A DNA stretch of 64,000 nt from Thermoanaerobacter sp. (lineage in GTDB: Bacteria; Bacillota; Thermoanaerobacteria; Thermoanaerobacterales; Thermoanaerobacteraceae). The translations under genes were made by a program, and so were the position numbers. The stretch lies in contig JADBKJ010000006.1 in NCBI GenBank assembly GCA_014896455.1, positions 50,793-114,792 on the forward strand, read 5' to 3'. Below the pieces are notes generated by a model, which was given only the letters and a program-made list of their open reading frames with translations, did not search any database and was not told the DNA's origin. Below, piece after piece: positions 38,328 to 46,116 of the stretch (within the stretch, counting starts at the first letter, position 1; every line of letters starts with the position of its first letter).

Positions 38328-39511
38328 AAAAATTTATAAAGATTGTATCAATTTTATTGTTGATGAGTTTATTATCTGTAGGAGTAGGAGGATATATCTA
38401 TTTAAAGTCTTTGAACCCCTTAGATGTTTCTTTGATGAATAAAAATAGTAAAAACAAAAATTCAGAGGCAATTCAGAAAATAAATATATTGGTTTTGGGA
38501 GTTGATGAAACATCGCCAACAGATCCAAGGCGTTCTGATACCATGATATTATTATCTTATAATCCTAAAACTAACAAAGCTTATATTTTATCTATTCCCA
38601 GAGATACAATGATTAAACTTGACAAATATGGGACACAAAAAATAAATGCTGCCTATCCCATAGGTGGACCTCAACTGGCGATGGATATGGTGTCGCAGCT
38701 TATTGGAGAGCCTGTTGATTATTATATAAAGATTGGATATGAAGGTTTTAAACAATTAGTAGACGATTTAGGCGGAGTAGAGATGAACGTACCGATGGAC
38801 ATGGATTATGATGACAATGCAGGAAATCTTCATATTCATTTAAAAAAAGGTGTTCAACTTTTGGATGGAGAGAAGGCTTTACAGTTGGTGAGATTTAGAC
38901 ATGGGTATGCAGAACAGGATTTAGAAAGGGTCAAAGTCCAAAGGGAATTTTTATTAGCGATGTTTCAAAAAGCTAAAGACCCTAGTAGTCTTTTAAAAAT
39001 TCATCGTATATTAAAAACTATAAATCAATACGTAGAAACAAACATACCACCTACTACTATGTTAAAGTATGCAGATTATCTTTTAAAACTTGACAAAGAC
39101 AATATAAAAACAGCTACTTTACCTGGTACTTCTCAGTACATTGATGGGGTTGCTTATTATATCACAGATCCACAAGAAGTATTACAATTTATGGATAATT
39201 TAAATGATGAAAGAGATGATACTGCTATCGCGGCTAATAAAAAAGACATAAAAATAGAAGTTTTAAATGGTGGTGGTATACCAGGAGCTGCTACAAAGAC
39301 TGCTGATCTGTTAAAACAACAAGGGTATGATGTAGTGAAGATAGGGAATGTAGTAGGTACTACTTACAATACTACTCAGATAATCAATAGAACTGATGAT
39401 AAAAAAATAGTAGAGGATCTGAGGAAAATTTTAAAAAACGCTATTGTAGTGGAAGATACGAATGGAGACAGTAATGTTGATATAACTATAATTTTAGGGA
39501 AAAACATATAA
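38324..39511 (+). CDS. LytR-CpsA-Psr (LCP) wall polymer ligase with LytR_C domain
   Basis: 395 residues. One N-terminal span, an LCP domain (~50-210; RRSDTMILLSYNPKTNKAYI, SIPRDTMIK, LVRFRHGYAEQDLERVKVQR) and a C-terminal LytR_C domain (~305-393; IKIEVLNGGGIPGAATKTAD). LCP enzymes move wall polymers from lipid carrier to peptidoglycan. Overlaps yqeK by 4 bp. Confidence 0.94.
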   Translation: MKKFIKIVSILLLMSLLSVGVGGYIYLKSLNPLDVSLMNKNSKNKNSEAIQKINILVLGVDETSPTDPRRSDTMILLSYNPKTNKAYILSIPRDTMIKLDKYGTQKINAAYPIGGPQLAMDMVSQLIGEPVDYYIKIGYEGFKQLVDDLGGVEMNVPMDMDYDDNAGNLHIHLKKGVQLLDGEKALQLVRFRHGYAEQDLERVKVQREFLLAMFQKAKDPSSLLKIHRILKTINQYVETNIPPTTMLKYADYLLKLDKDNIKTATLPGTSQYIDGVAYYITDPQEVLQFMDNLNDERDDTAIAANKKDIKIEVLNGGGIPGAATKTADLLKQQGYDVVKIGNVVGTTYNTTQIINRTDDKKIVEDLRKILKNAIVVEDTNGDSNVDITIILGKNI

Positions 39512-39527
39512 AATGGAGGGTGATTTA

Positions 39528-39881
39528 GTGATAGACGGAAAAGATAAGGTGTCTAAAATTTATAAAGTTTTAGAAGACAAAAAAGCTTATGATATAAAGA
39601 TCTTGTATATAGGAGATTTAACGATTGTCGCAGATTATTTTGTTATTGCCACTGGCAGTTCGGATACTCACGTCAAAGCATTGACAGACGAAATTGAAAA
39701 AAAACTTATGGAAGACGACGTTTTTGTTGATCATATTGAGGGTTACAATTGGGGCAAGTGGATTTTGATGGATTATGGAGATGTAATAGTTCACATATTT
39801 CAACAACCCGAAAGGGAATTTTATAATTTAGAAAGATTGTGGGCAGATGCAAAGGAAATAGTGCTTGACAACCGCATTTAA
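39528..39881 (+). CDS. rsfS: Ribosomal silencing factor RsfS
   Basis: 117 residues from GTG 39528 (GGAGGGTGA upstream). Binds L14 and blocks subunit joining when nutrients are short. Typical segments: YDIKILYIGDLTIVADYFVI, ATGSSDTHVKAL, GYNWGKWILMDYGDVIVHIF and FYNLERLWADA. Last gene of the nadD-yqeK-LCP-rsfS run. Confidence 0.96.
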   Translation: MIDGKDKVSKIYKVLEDKKAYDIKILYIGDLTIVADYFVIATGSSDTHVKALTDEIEKKLMEDDVFVDHIEGYNWGKWILMDYGDVIVHIFQQPEREFYNLERLWADAKEIVLDNRI

Positions 39882-39988
39882 GGTATGTATAATAACGTTA
39901 ATAAATTTTTAATGCTGCTAATCTTGTGTCATTTTTTACTCTCTACCGCATATATTTAATATTGTATGATTAGGGGGATTCAAAGCCA

Positions 39989-40639
39989 ATGGGAACACAT
40001 CCTATCTTAAAAAGCATGATCCCAGTACTAGAAGGTATAGCTAATACATTTGGTAAAAATTGCGAAGTAGCATTACATGACTTTTCTTCCCCACAAAATC
40101 CTATCATTGCGATCATAAATCCCCATGTTACGGGAAGAGAAGTAGGTGCTCCATTGCCTGAGGCTATATTAAAAGTCTTGAAATCGGATAATATTGAGAA
40201 TTTAATAAATTATAAAAACAAGAGCAATGATGGGAAAATTTTGAAATCGTCTGTAATTTTTATAAAAGATGAAGATGGCAAGCCTATTGGGTGCCTTACA
40301 ATTAATATCGATATTTCAGAATTTATTATGGTGAAAAATACTTTATCAGAATTCTGTGAAGTAGCTGATACTACAGAAGAAAATAGAGAAAGTTATGCGG
40401 GCAGTGTTAGTGATGTTTTGGAAAGCATTGTGAATACTGCATTAGAGAATTATGGCAAACCTGTAAATTTTATGACAAAAGAAGAAAAGGTTCAAATAGT
40501 AAAAATGTTAGATGCAAAAGGGACTTTCTTAATAAGGGGCGCTGTGGATTACGTAGCAAAAATACTCTGTGTTTCTAGATATACTATATATAACTATTTA
40601 GATGAAATAAGGGTAGGAGAGGATTTTGGTAAATATTAG
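39989..40639 (+). CDS. YheO-type transcriptional regulator (PAS-like YheO domain + HTH)
   Basis: 216 residues. Residues ~8-120 form the YheO sensor (NCEVALHDFSSPQNPIIAII, GAPLPEAILKVL, DEDGKPIGCLTINIDISEFI); residues ~160-212 form a helix-turn-helix (RGAVDYVAKILCVSRYTIYN). The family includes DauR, the D-arginine utilisation repressor. It stands directly before the riboswitch-controlled dehydrogenase/B12 operon and is its likely regulator. Confidence 0.87.
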   Translation: MGTHPILKSMIPVLEGIANTFGKNCEVALHDFSSPQNPIIAIINPHVTGREVGAPLPEAILKVLKSDNIENLINYKNKSNDGKILKSSVIFIKDEDGKPIGCLTINIDISEFIMVKNTLSEFCEVADTTEENRESYAGSVSDVLESIVNTALENYGKPVNFMTKEEKVQIVKMLDAKGTFLIRGAVDYVAKILCVSRYTIYNYLDEIRVGEDFGKY

Positions 40640-40649
40640 CATGTTTTCC

Positions 40650-40678
40650 TTTACAAATATTTGATTTTATGATATAAT
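40650..40678 (+). promoter_or_regulatory. Promoter of the riboswitch operon
   Basis: TTTACA (40650-40655), 17-bp spacer, TATAAT (40673-40678), 32 bp before the aptamer. Confidence 0.75.
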
Positions 40679-40709
40679 AAAAATAAATTGAAAATTAAAT
40701 AAAATGCTA

Positions 40710-40821
40710 AACGCTGAATTCGTAAAGAAGCGGGGGAACCACTTTCCGGGGTGAATCCATCTTTTAAAAGATGGTAGGGTTATCTTTCGACCCGAACCCG
40801 TCAGCTAACCTCGTAAGCGTT
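40710..40821 (+). ncRNA. Cyclic-di-AMP riboswitch (ydaO/yuaA), second copy
   Basis: P1 AACGCT/AGCGTT encloses the ydaO landmarks GAATTCGTAAAGAAGCGGGG, AACCACTTTCCGGGGTGAAT, hairpin CATCTTTTAAAAGATG, TAGGGTTATCTTTCGACCC and GAACCCGTCAGCTAACC. An intrinsic terminator (40881-40911) follows before the first gene. AGCTAACC (40803-40810), part of the aptamer, can pair with GGTTA-AA-GCT (40877-40886), which overlaps the terminator's left arm, so ligand binding should favour termination (OFF switch). Confidence 0.93.
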
Positions 40822-40841
40822 GAAAGAGGAGGATGATAGCA

Positions 40842-40904
40842 TTGGTGTCTTTTTGGGCTTTTACAGACACCGAAGGTTAAAGCTATAGATTTCCCTCTAT
40901 AGCT
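40842..40904 (+). other. Possible leader peptide between riboswitch and terminator
   Basis: AGAGGAGG (40825-40832) precedes a TTG at 40842 by 9 nt; the frame gives 20 codons (LVSFWAFLQTPKVKAIDFPL) and stops inside the right arm of the terminator. Translation would run through the terminator hairpin. It may equally be chance; no homologue is known to me. Confidence 0.25.
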
Positions 40905-40911
40905 TTTTCAT
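40881..40911 (+). terminator. Riboswitch-linked intrinsic terminator
   Basis: AAAGCTATAGA (40881-40891) pairs perfectly with TCTATAGCTTT (40898-40908), loop TTTCCC, then T residues. A second hairpin, GGTGTCT/AGACACC (40844-40850, 40867-40873), lies between it and the aptamer. Confidence 0.85.
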
Positions 40912-40934
40912 TTCTTTAAAAGGGGGTAGTAAAA

Positions 40935-42035
40935 ATGAAACAACTCTCTTTTGCAGTAATTGGAGCAGGGAATGGTGGTCAAGCGATAGCAGGGCATCTT
41001 GCTTTAAAAGGCTATAAAGTTAATTTGTACAATAGAACATATCAGAAATTACTTCCTATTATAGAAAAAGGTGGAATTGAATTAGAAGGAGAAGTAGAAG
41101 GGTTTGGCAAGTTAAATGTGATAACTGATGACATGGAGAAAGCTATTAAAGATGTTGATATAGTTTTAGTTGTAGTTCCTGCTTCTGCACATTGTAAAAT
41201 TGCCGAAGACATGCTGCCATATCTTAGGGATGGTCAAATAATTGTATTGAACCCTGGGAGAACTGGTGGTGCTTTAGAGTTTCATAATGTTGCAAGAAAA
41301 AGAAAAGATTTAGATATAGTTATTGCAGAAACAGATACTTTTATATACGCCTGCAGGTCTTCCATGGGAAGAGCTAAAATATACAAAATAAAAGAAGTAG
41401 TGTCTGTTGCTGCAATACCTAAAGAAAAAACAGAAATAGTGGTGAAAACACTTAATACTGCATTTTCTCAATTTATTCCGGCGCAAAATGTTCTTGAAAC
41501 GAGTCTTAATAATTTTGGAGCTGTTTTTCATCCCACCCCTACTCTTTTGAATGCAGCGAGAATAGAAACTGCTAAAGGGAATTTTGAATATTATCGGGAA
41601 GGCATTTCTCCTTCTGTGGCAAAGATATTGGAAAAAATAGATAATGAGAGAATGATGGTGGCAAAAGCTCTAGGTGTAAATACTATTTCTGCTAAAAGAT
41701 GGCTAAAAGAAAGTTATAACGCGGAAGGAGAAAATCTATATGAGGCAATTCAAAATACAAAAGCTTATATTGGTTTATTAGCTCCTCAAACATTAGATTG
41801 TCGTTATATATTTGAAGATGTTCCTATGAGTTTAGTGCCTATGTCTTCTATAGGAAAAGAAATAGGCATTAAGACTCCAACTATTGATGCTGTTATACAT
41901 CTTGCTTCAGTTATGCACGGGAAAGATTATTGGAAAGTTGGAAGAACGGCTGAAAAGCTTGGCATACAAGGTATGACAGTTGAAGAAATTATAGAATTGG
42001 TTGAAGGGAAAAGAAAGGAGGTAACGATAGCATGA
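40935..42035 (+). CDS. NAD(P)-dependent opine/octopine dehydrogenase-family enzyme
   Basis: 366 residues. The N-terminal Rossmann fold has GAGNGGQAIAGHLALKGYKV; the C-terminal half matches the octopine/nopaline dehydrogenase domain (NNFGAVFHPTPTLLNAARIE, KAYIGLLAPQTLDCRYIFED, MSLVPMSSIGKEIGIKTPTI). Relatives act on N-substituted amino acids. It overlaps the next gene by 4 bp and lies behind a c-di-AMP riboswitch. The substrate is unknown; partnership with a B12 mutase suggests an amino-acid pathway. Confidence 0.85.
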   Translation: MKQLSFAVIGAGNGGQAIAGHLALKGYKVNLYNRTYQKLLPIIEKGGIELEGEVEGFGKLNVITDDMEKAIKDVDIVLVVVPASAHCKIAEDMLPYLRDGQIIVLNPGRTGGALEFHNVARKRKDLDIVIAETDTFIYACRSSMGRAKIYKIKEVVSVAAIPKEKTEIVVKTLNTAFSQFIPAQNVLETSLNNFGAVFHPTPTLLNAARIETAKGNFEYYREGISPSVAKILEKIDNERMMVAKALGVNTISAKRWLKESYNAEGENLYEAIQNTKAYIGLLAPQTLDCRYIFEDVPMSLVPMSSIGKEIGIKTPTIDAVIHLASVMHGKDYWKVGRTAEKLGIQGMTVEEIIELVEGKRKEVTIA

Positions 42036-43684
42036 AAAAGTTAATTGTAGCGGCAGCGATAGGTAATTGTGTCCATGTAGCAGGTGTGTATAACTTTTTG
42101 AGATTTGCAGAACAGCAAGGTTATGAGACTGTATTTTTAGGTCCTGCTGTTCCTATTAAAAAATTGATTGAAGCTGTTAAAGAACATAAGCCGGAGATTG
42201 TAGGAGTAAGCTTTAGACTAACTCCTTCAGCTCTTGAAAAACTTTTAGAAGAATTAAAGAGGGAAATAGAGGTAAATAATTTGCAACATATAAAATGGGT
42301 ATTTGGAGGGACAGAGCCTACTGCAGAAGTAGCTCGTAAATCAGGAATATTTGCAACAGTTTTTGATGGTAAAAATGGCGATGAAGCTACAATTAATTTC
42401 TTAAGAGGAGGAAGTTCAAACCATAGACAAAGAGTTTTTGCTGATACATTAATTGGAAGAATAGAAGAAAAATATCCTTATCCTATAATAAGGCATCATT
42501 TTGGGCTTCCTTCATTGGAGGACACTATAGAAGGAGTTAAGAAGATAGCAGAAGCAGAAGTTTTAGATGTAATTTCTCTTGCCCCAGACCAAAATGCACA
42601 AGAACACTTCTTTGATAAGAAATACGACAAATCTTTGGACGGAGCAGGTGGTGTTCCTATAAGAAAGAAAGAAGACTTAATAAGAATATATGAGGCTTCA
42701 AGAAGAGGTAACTATCCTCTTCTCAGATGTTACAGTGGTACAAATGATGTTTTCAAGATGGCAGAGATGCTTCTAGAGACCATCCATAATGCTTGGGCAG
42801 CGGTTCCACTTTGCTGGTATAATGTATTGGACGGCAGAGGACCAAGGGATGTAAATACTTCCATAAGAGAAAATCAGCAGCTTATGAAATGGCACGCTGA
42901 AAAAGGAGTACCTGTAGAAGTAAACGAAGCACATCATTGGAGTTTAAGAGATGCTCACGACGTAATTGGAGTAACAATGGCTTATCTTGCAGCGTATAAT
43001 GCCAAAAAGATGGGAGTAAGAGACTATGTAGCTCAGTTTATGTTTAACGTGCCTGCTTCTATTTCACCAAAAATGGATTTGGCAAAGATGTTGGCTAAGA
43101 TAGAGCTAATAGAAGAATTACAAGATGAAAATTTCAGAGTTATAAGGCAGGCAAGGGCTGGGCTTGCAAGTTTTCCAACTGACCTTTTAGAGGCTAAAGG
43201 ACAATTAGCTTCCAGTGCCTATCTCTCCATGGCTATAAGACCTCATATATATCACGTAGTGGGATATTGTGAAGCTCATCATGCTGCAACGCCAGAAGAT
43301 ATAATTGAAAGCGTTAAAATAGTAAAAGCCGTGATAAAAAACTCTATGTTTGGAATGCCTGATTTGACTCAGGATAAAGAGGTAATTCAAAGAAAAGAAC
43401 AGTTAAAGAAAGAGACAAGGATTTTATTGGAAGCAATAAAGAGTTTAGCACCTCACAGTTCTGATCCACTTTCTGATCCAGACGTATTAGCATTGGCGAT
43501 AAAGATCGGTCTATTAGATGCACCTCATCTTAAAGGTAACAAATATGCTAAAGGAGTACTACAAACAAAAGTGATAGATGGAGCGTGTTACGCTTATGAC
43601 TATGAGAAGCATAGAATAATACCTGAAGAAGAAAGGGTAGAAAAGATTTTACGTGAATATGAAAGATTAGCTATAACAGTATAA
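42032..43684 (+). CDS. Single-chain cobalamin-dependent mutase-like protein
   Basis: 550 residues. Residues 1-130 form a B12-binding domain with the histidine ligand in CVHVAG (C13-x-H15-x-x-G18, where most proteins have DxHxxG), GxS-type segment VGVSFRLTPSA and VFGGTEPT. The rest resembles the glutamate mutase E (epsilon) barrel: PLCWYNVLDGRGPRDVNTS, WHAEKGVPVEVNEAHHWSLR, and a C-terminus (LLDAPHLKGNKYAKGV ... DYEKHRIIPEEE) that parallels the end of MutE. So small and large mutase subunits appear fused. Substrate unknown. Confidence 0.75.
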   Translation: MKKLIVAAAIGNCVHVAGVYNFLRFAEQQGYETVFLGPAVPIKKLIEAVKEHKPEIVGVSFRLTPSALEKLLEELKREIEVNNLQHIKWVFGGTEPTAEVARKSGIFATVFDGKNGDEATINFLRGGSSNHRQRVFADTLIGRIEEKYPYPIIRHHFGLPSLEDTIEGVKKIAEAEVLDVISLAPDQNAQEHFFDKKYDKSLDGAGGVPIRKKEDLIRIYEASRRGNYPLLRCYSGTNDVFKMAEMLLETIHNAWAAVPLCWYNVLDGRGPRDVNTSIRENQQLMKWHAEKGVPVEVNEAHHWSLRDAHDVIGVTMAYLAAYNAKKMGVRDYVAQFMFNVPASISPKMDLAKMLAKIELIEELQDENFRVIRQARAGLASFPTDLLEAKGQLASSAYLSMAIRPHIYHVVGYCEAHHAATPEDIIESVKIVKAVIKNSMFGMPDLTQDKEVIQRKEQLKKETRILLEAIKSLAPHSSDPLSDPDVLALAIKIGLLDAPHLKGNKYAKGVLQTKVIDGACYAYDYEKHRIIPEEERVEKILREYERLAITV

Positions 43685-43689
43685 AATTT

Positions 43690-43718
43690 AGGAACGTAAG
43701 ATCTATTCTTACGTTCCT
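43690..43718 (+). terminator. Terminator stem of the B12 operon abutting repeat copy 4
   Basis: AGGAACGTAAGA and TCTTACGTTCCT are perfect 12-bp arms (loop TCTAT). The T-run is missing: the repeat starts at once at 43719. Confidence 0.75.
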
Positions 43719-44050
43719 CAGACTGTAACCAAACTTTCGCAAAAGAGATATTTTGCAATCGGTGCGACTTGTTACAAAGCGGCCCAGCACTCAAGTAAGT
43801 ATGCTTGTTTTTTTCTATTTTTGTTTTATCAGACTCTCTTACCTGAATGCCGGGAAACTTAGCAAGACCGAGGGTGGAGGCAGGGCCGTAGCCACGGATG
43901 GCGAAGGCGGGCACCTTAAGGCATGGAGGCCGCCTGACGGGGTACCCTGCCGGAGCCCGAAGGGGAAGCTTATGTTTTGTCGCTTTGGAACATCGGAGCG
44001 ACGATGCAAAATATCTTCTTTGTATGTTTTTTAACTTTGTCAACAAACTG
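43719..44050 (+). repeat. Terminator-associated palindromic element, copy 4 (with nested insert)
   Basis: 332 bp; the most diverged copy. It begins CAGACTGTAACCAAACTTTC and ends TTTGTCAACAAACTG. The left neighbour is the B12-operon terminator; the right neighbour is the dacF terminator, read from the other strand. A 72-bp segment (43783-43854) replaces the TAACA found in other copies. The core reads GGCATGGAGGCC in place of GGCAAGGAGGCC. Confidence 0.88.
43783..43854 (-). mobile_element. Nested 72-bp palindrome-ended insert within repeat copy 4
   Basis: Ends CCCAGCACTCAAGTAAG (43783-43799) and CTTACCTGAATGCCGGG (43838-43854) match as inverted repeats at 14 of 17 positions. All three mismatches become G-U pairs if the minus strand is transcribed, so an unbroken 17-bp RNA stem forms on that strand only. 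The centre is A+T-rich. It is absent from the other four copies. Confidence 0.6.
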
Positions 44051-44072
44051 AGAGGGCTTTTTGCCCTCTTTT
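44051..44072 (-). terminator. dacF terminator, bidirectional
   Basis: AGAGGGC pairs with GCCCTCT around TTTTT. On the plus strand TTTTAATATT follows; on the minus strand it directly follows the dacF stop. Confidence 0.75.
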
Positions 44073-45342
44073 AATATTTTGAGAAAATATATTTCTTTCT
44101 ATTTCTAATTTTCCGTCTTCTCCAAAGGATAAAAGCTATTCCTAAAATTGTTGTTCCAGTAATGAATCTTACAGGGTTAGTATATATTGTATTTTTTACC
44201 CCAGAAGATTGTACATCCATATAATAATTTCCCCAAAAGTTTTTATAAACAGATTCGGTTGCAATAAGAGGATTTGTGCCTATTTCCTTTTCATTTAAAG
44301 TGTATTTTATGTATCCTAATGTATCTCCTTTATTTATTGGCGCATTTATGTTTTTGTTTAGTATTATTTGAGTTTCTATAGAATTTTCTTGCCCTTTAGG
44401 GACTTCATAGTAAAAGTCTTCTTTTGCAATAAGAGGGAGTTTAAAATGAGATTTTCCTAAGTCGATATAAGTTACTACCTCACCTTTTTCTGTTTTTTTC
44501 ACTAACGTAAAGTTTTGAAATCCGTAGTCCAAAAGCTTTATAGTATCTGTCCAGATATTTGTTCCTTGGTCTCCCATTATGACGGATATAAGTCTGTGGC
44601 CGTCTCTTGTTGCAGAAGCCACTAAAACTTGACCTGCTGCAACCGTGTATCCTGTTTTTACTCCATCGGCGCCTTCATAGTGAAAGCTCGAAGGTTTAAT
44701 TAAGCGATTGCTTAACCATAGGTCTCTTACTTTATCAAACTTATTAGTAGGGGGAATTTGATAATGTATTGTAGTTACTATTTTTCTAAAATCAGGATTT
44801 TGCATTGCATATCTTGCTATTAATGCCATATCGTAAGGGGTGGAATAATGATTTTCATCAGGAAGACCATTTGGATTTACAAAATGGCTATCATAAGCTC
44901 CAATTTCTTTAGCTTTTTCATTCATCATTTTAGCAAAGTTTTCTATGCTCCCACCAATGTGTTCAGCAATTGCTATTGCTGCATCATTGGCAGATTCTAA
45001 CAAAAGCGCATAAAGTAATTGCTCTAACGTAAGTTGTTCACCAGGAGAAAGAAATATGGAATTTCCATCTATTTTTGTAACATTATCGCTTGCAGTTACA
45101 ATATCGTTTAAGCTTCCCTTTTCTATAGCAATAATTGCAGTAAGAATTTTAGTTGTGCTTGCGGGGTACATTCTTTTGTGCATATTTTTGTCATACAATA
45201 CTTGACCTGTTGTAAAATCCATTAAAACTGCAGTTGGGCCTACGATTTCGGGCGGTGGCGGCACGCTAGCGTATATAGGAATTATTTGAGCTACTAAAAT
45301 AAAGAGTGTCAGTAAACAAGCTGTTATCTTTTTCATTGCCAT
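44071..45342 (-). CDS. dacF: D-alanyl-D-alanine carboxypeptidase (S11, DacF-like)
   Basis: 423 residues. Signal peptide, then a penicillin-binding domain with active serine in YPASTTKILTAIIAIEKG, SAN motif in LLESANDAAIAIAEHIGG and KTG in GADGVKTGYTVAAGQV; a PBP5 C-terminal domain and a final membrane span with a basic tail (WRRRKIRNRKK). It trims the terminal D-Ala of stem peptides and sets crosslinking. Confidence 0.94.
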   Translation of the reverse strand: MAMKKITACLLTLFILVAQIIPIYASVPPPPEIVGPTAVLMDFTTGQVLYDKNMHKRMYPASTTKILTAIIAIEKGSLNDIVTASDNVTKIDGNSIFLSPGEQLTLEQLLYALLLESANDAAIAIAEHIGGSIENFAKMMNEKAKEIGAYDSHFVNPNGLPDENHYSTPYDMALIARYAMQNPDFRKIVTTIHYQIPPTNKFDKVRDLWLSNRLIKPSSFHYEGADGVKTGYTVAAGQVLVASATRDGHRLISVIMGDQGTNIWTDTIKLLDYGFQNFTLVKKTEKGEVVTYIDLGKSHFKLPLIAKEDFYYEVPKGQENSIETQIILNKNINAPINKGDTLGYIKYTLNEKEIGTNPLIATESVYKNFWGNYYMDVQSSGVKNTIYTNPVRFITGTTILGIAFILWRRRKIRNRKKYIFSKY

Positions 45343-45454
45343 GCCTCCAATTTATGCTCATACCTAAAGTATACCAAAAAAATGTGAAAAATAAAAAGGA
45401 ATTTTTTAATTCATGTAGAAATAAATAAAGGAAGCTGTAAAAAGAGGTGTTAGT

Positions 45455-46060
45455 ATGCCTTATTTTTCAAAAAAACAGCAATATGCTATAGTTGTTATAT
45501 TATGCTTTATATTGGCATTTTCAGGATATGTAATTTACAAAAATTATAAATTAAAAAATGAATTTGTCGTCAATGCAAGCAATGAGAGTGTGCCAGTGGA
45601 AAGAATTGTAGAGAGTGAAGAGAACAAAGAAAAGCCTTTGGAAATAAAAGTATATGTAACAGGATTAGTAAAAAATCCAGGAGTCTACACTATGAAAGAA
45701 GGAGAAAGAGTAATAGATGCTATAAATAAAGCAGGAGGACCTTTGGAAGAAGCAGACCTCACAAATATAAATCTGGCGCAAAAAGTTAAGGATGAACAAA
45801 TGATAATAGTTTCAAAAAAGGGTGAAACAAATAATATTTCTCCTACTAGTACAATACAGAAAAATGAAAAAATAAATATAAATACTGCGACTAAAGAAGA
45901 ATTGCAAACTTTGCCAGGAATAGGACCTGTGACGGCTGAAAGGATAATCGAATTTAGAGAAAATAAAGGTTCTTTTAAAAAAATTGAAGACATAATGAAT
46001 GTTCCGAGAATAGGTCCTAAAATGTTTGAACAGATAAAAGACAAGATTACTGTGGATTAG
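45455..46060 (+). CDS. comEA: Competence DNA receptor ComEA
   Basis: 201 residues. One N-terminal span (AIVVILCFILAFSGYVIY), an SLBB domain (KVYVTGLVKNPGVYTMKEGE) and a C-terminal double helix-hairpin-helix (INTATKEELQTLPGIGPVTA; IMNVPRIGPKMFEQIKDKI). Binds double-stranded DNA outside the membrane; comEC lies 8 kb downstream at 54184. Confidence 0.93.
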   Translation: MPYFSKKQQYAIVVILCFILAFSGYVIYKNYKLKNEFVVNASNESVPVERIVESEENKEKPLEIKVYVTGLVKNPGVYTMKEGERVIDAINKAGGPLEEADLTNINLAQKVKDEQMIIVSKKGETNNISPTSTIQKNEKININTATKEELQTLPGIGPVTAERIIEFRENKGSFKKIEDIMNVPRIGPKMFEQIKDKITVD

Positions 46061-46116
46061 TTAATGTTAAATAGTTCCATGTAGAACAAAAAATGCTATA
46101 TTAAATGAGGGGTTTT

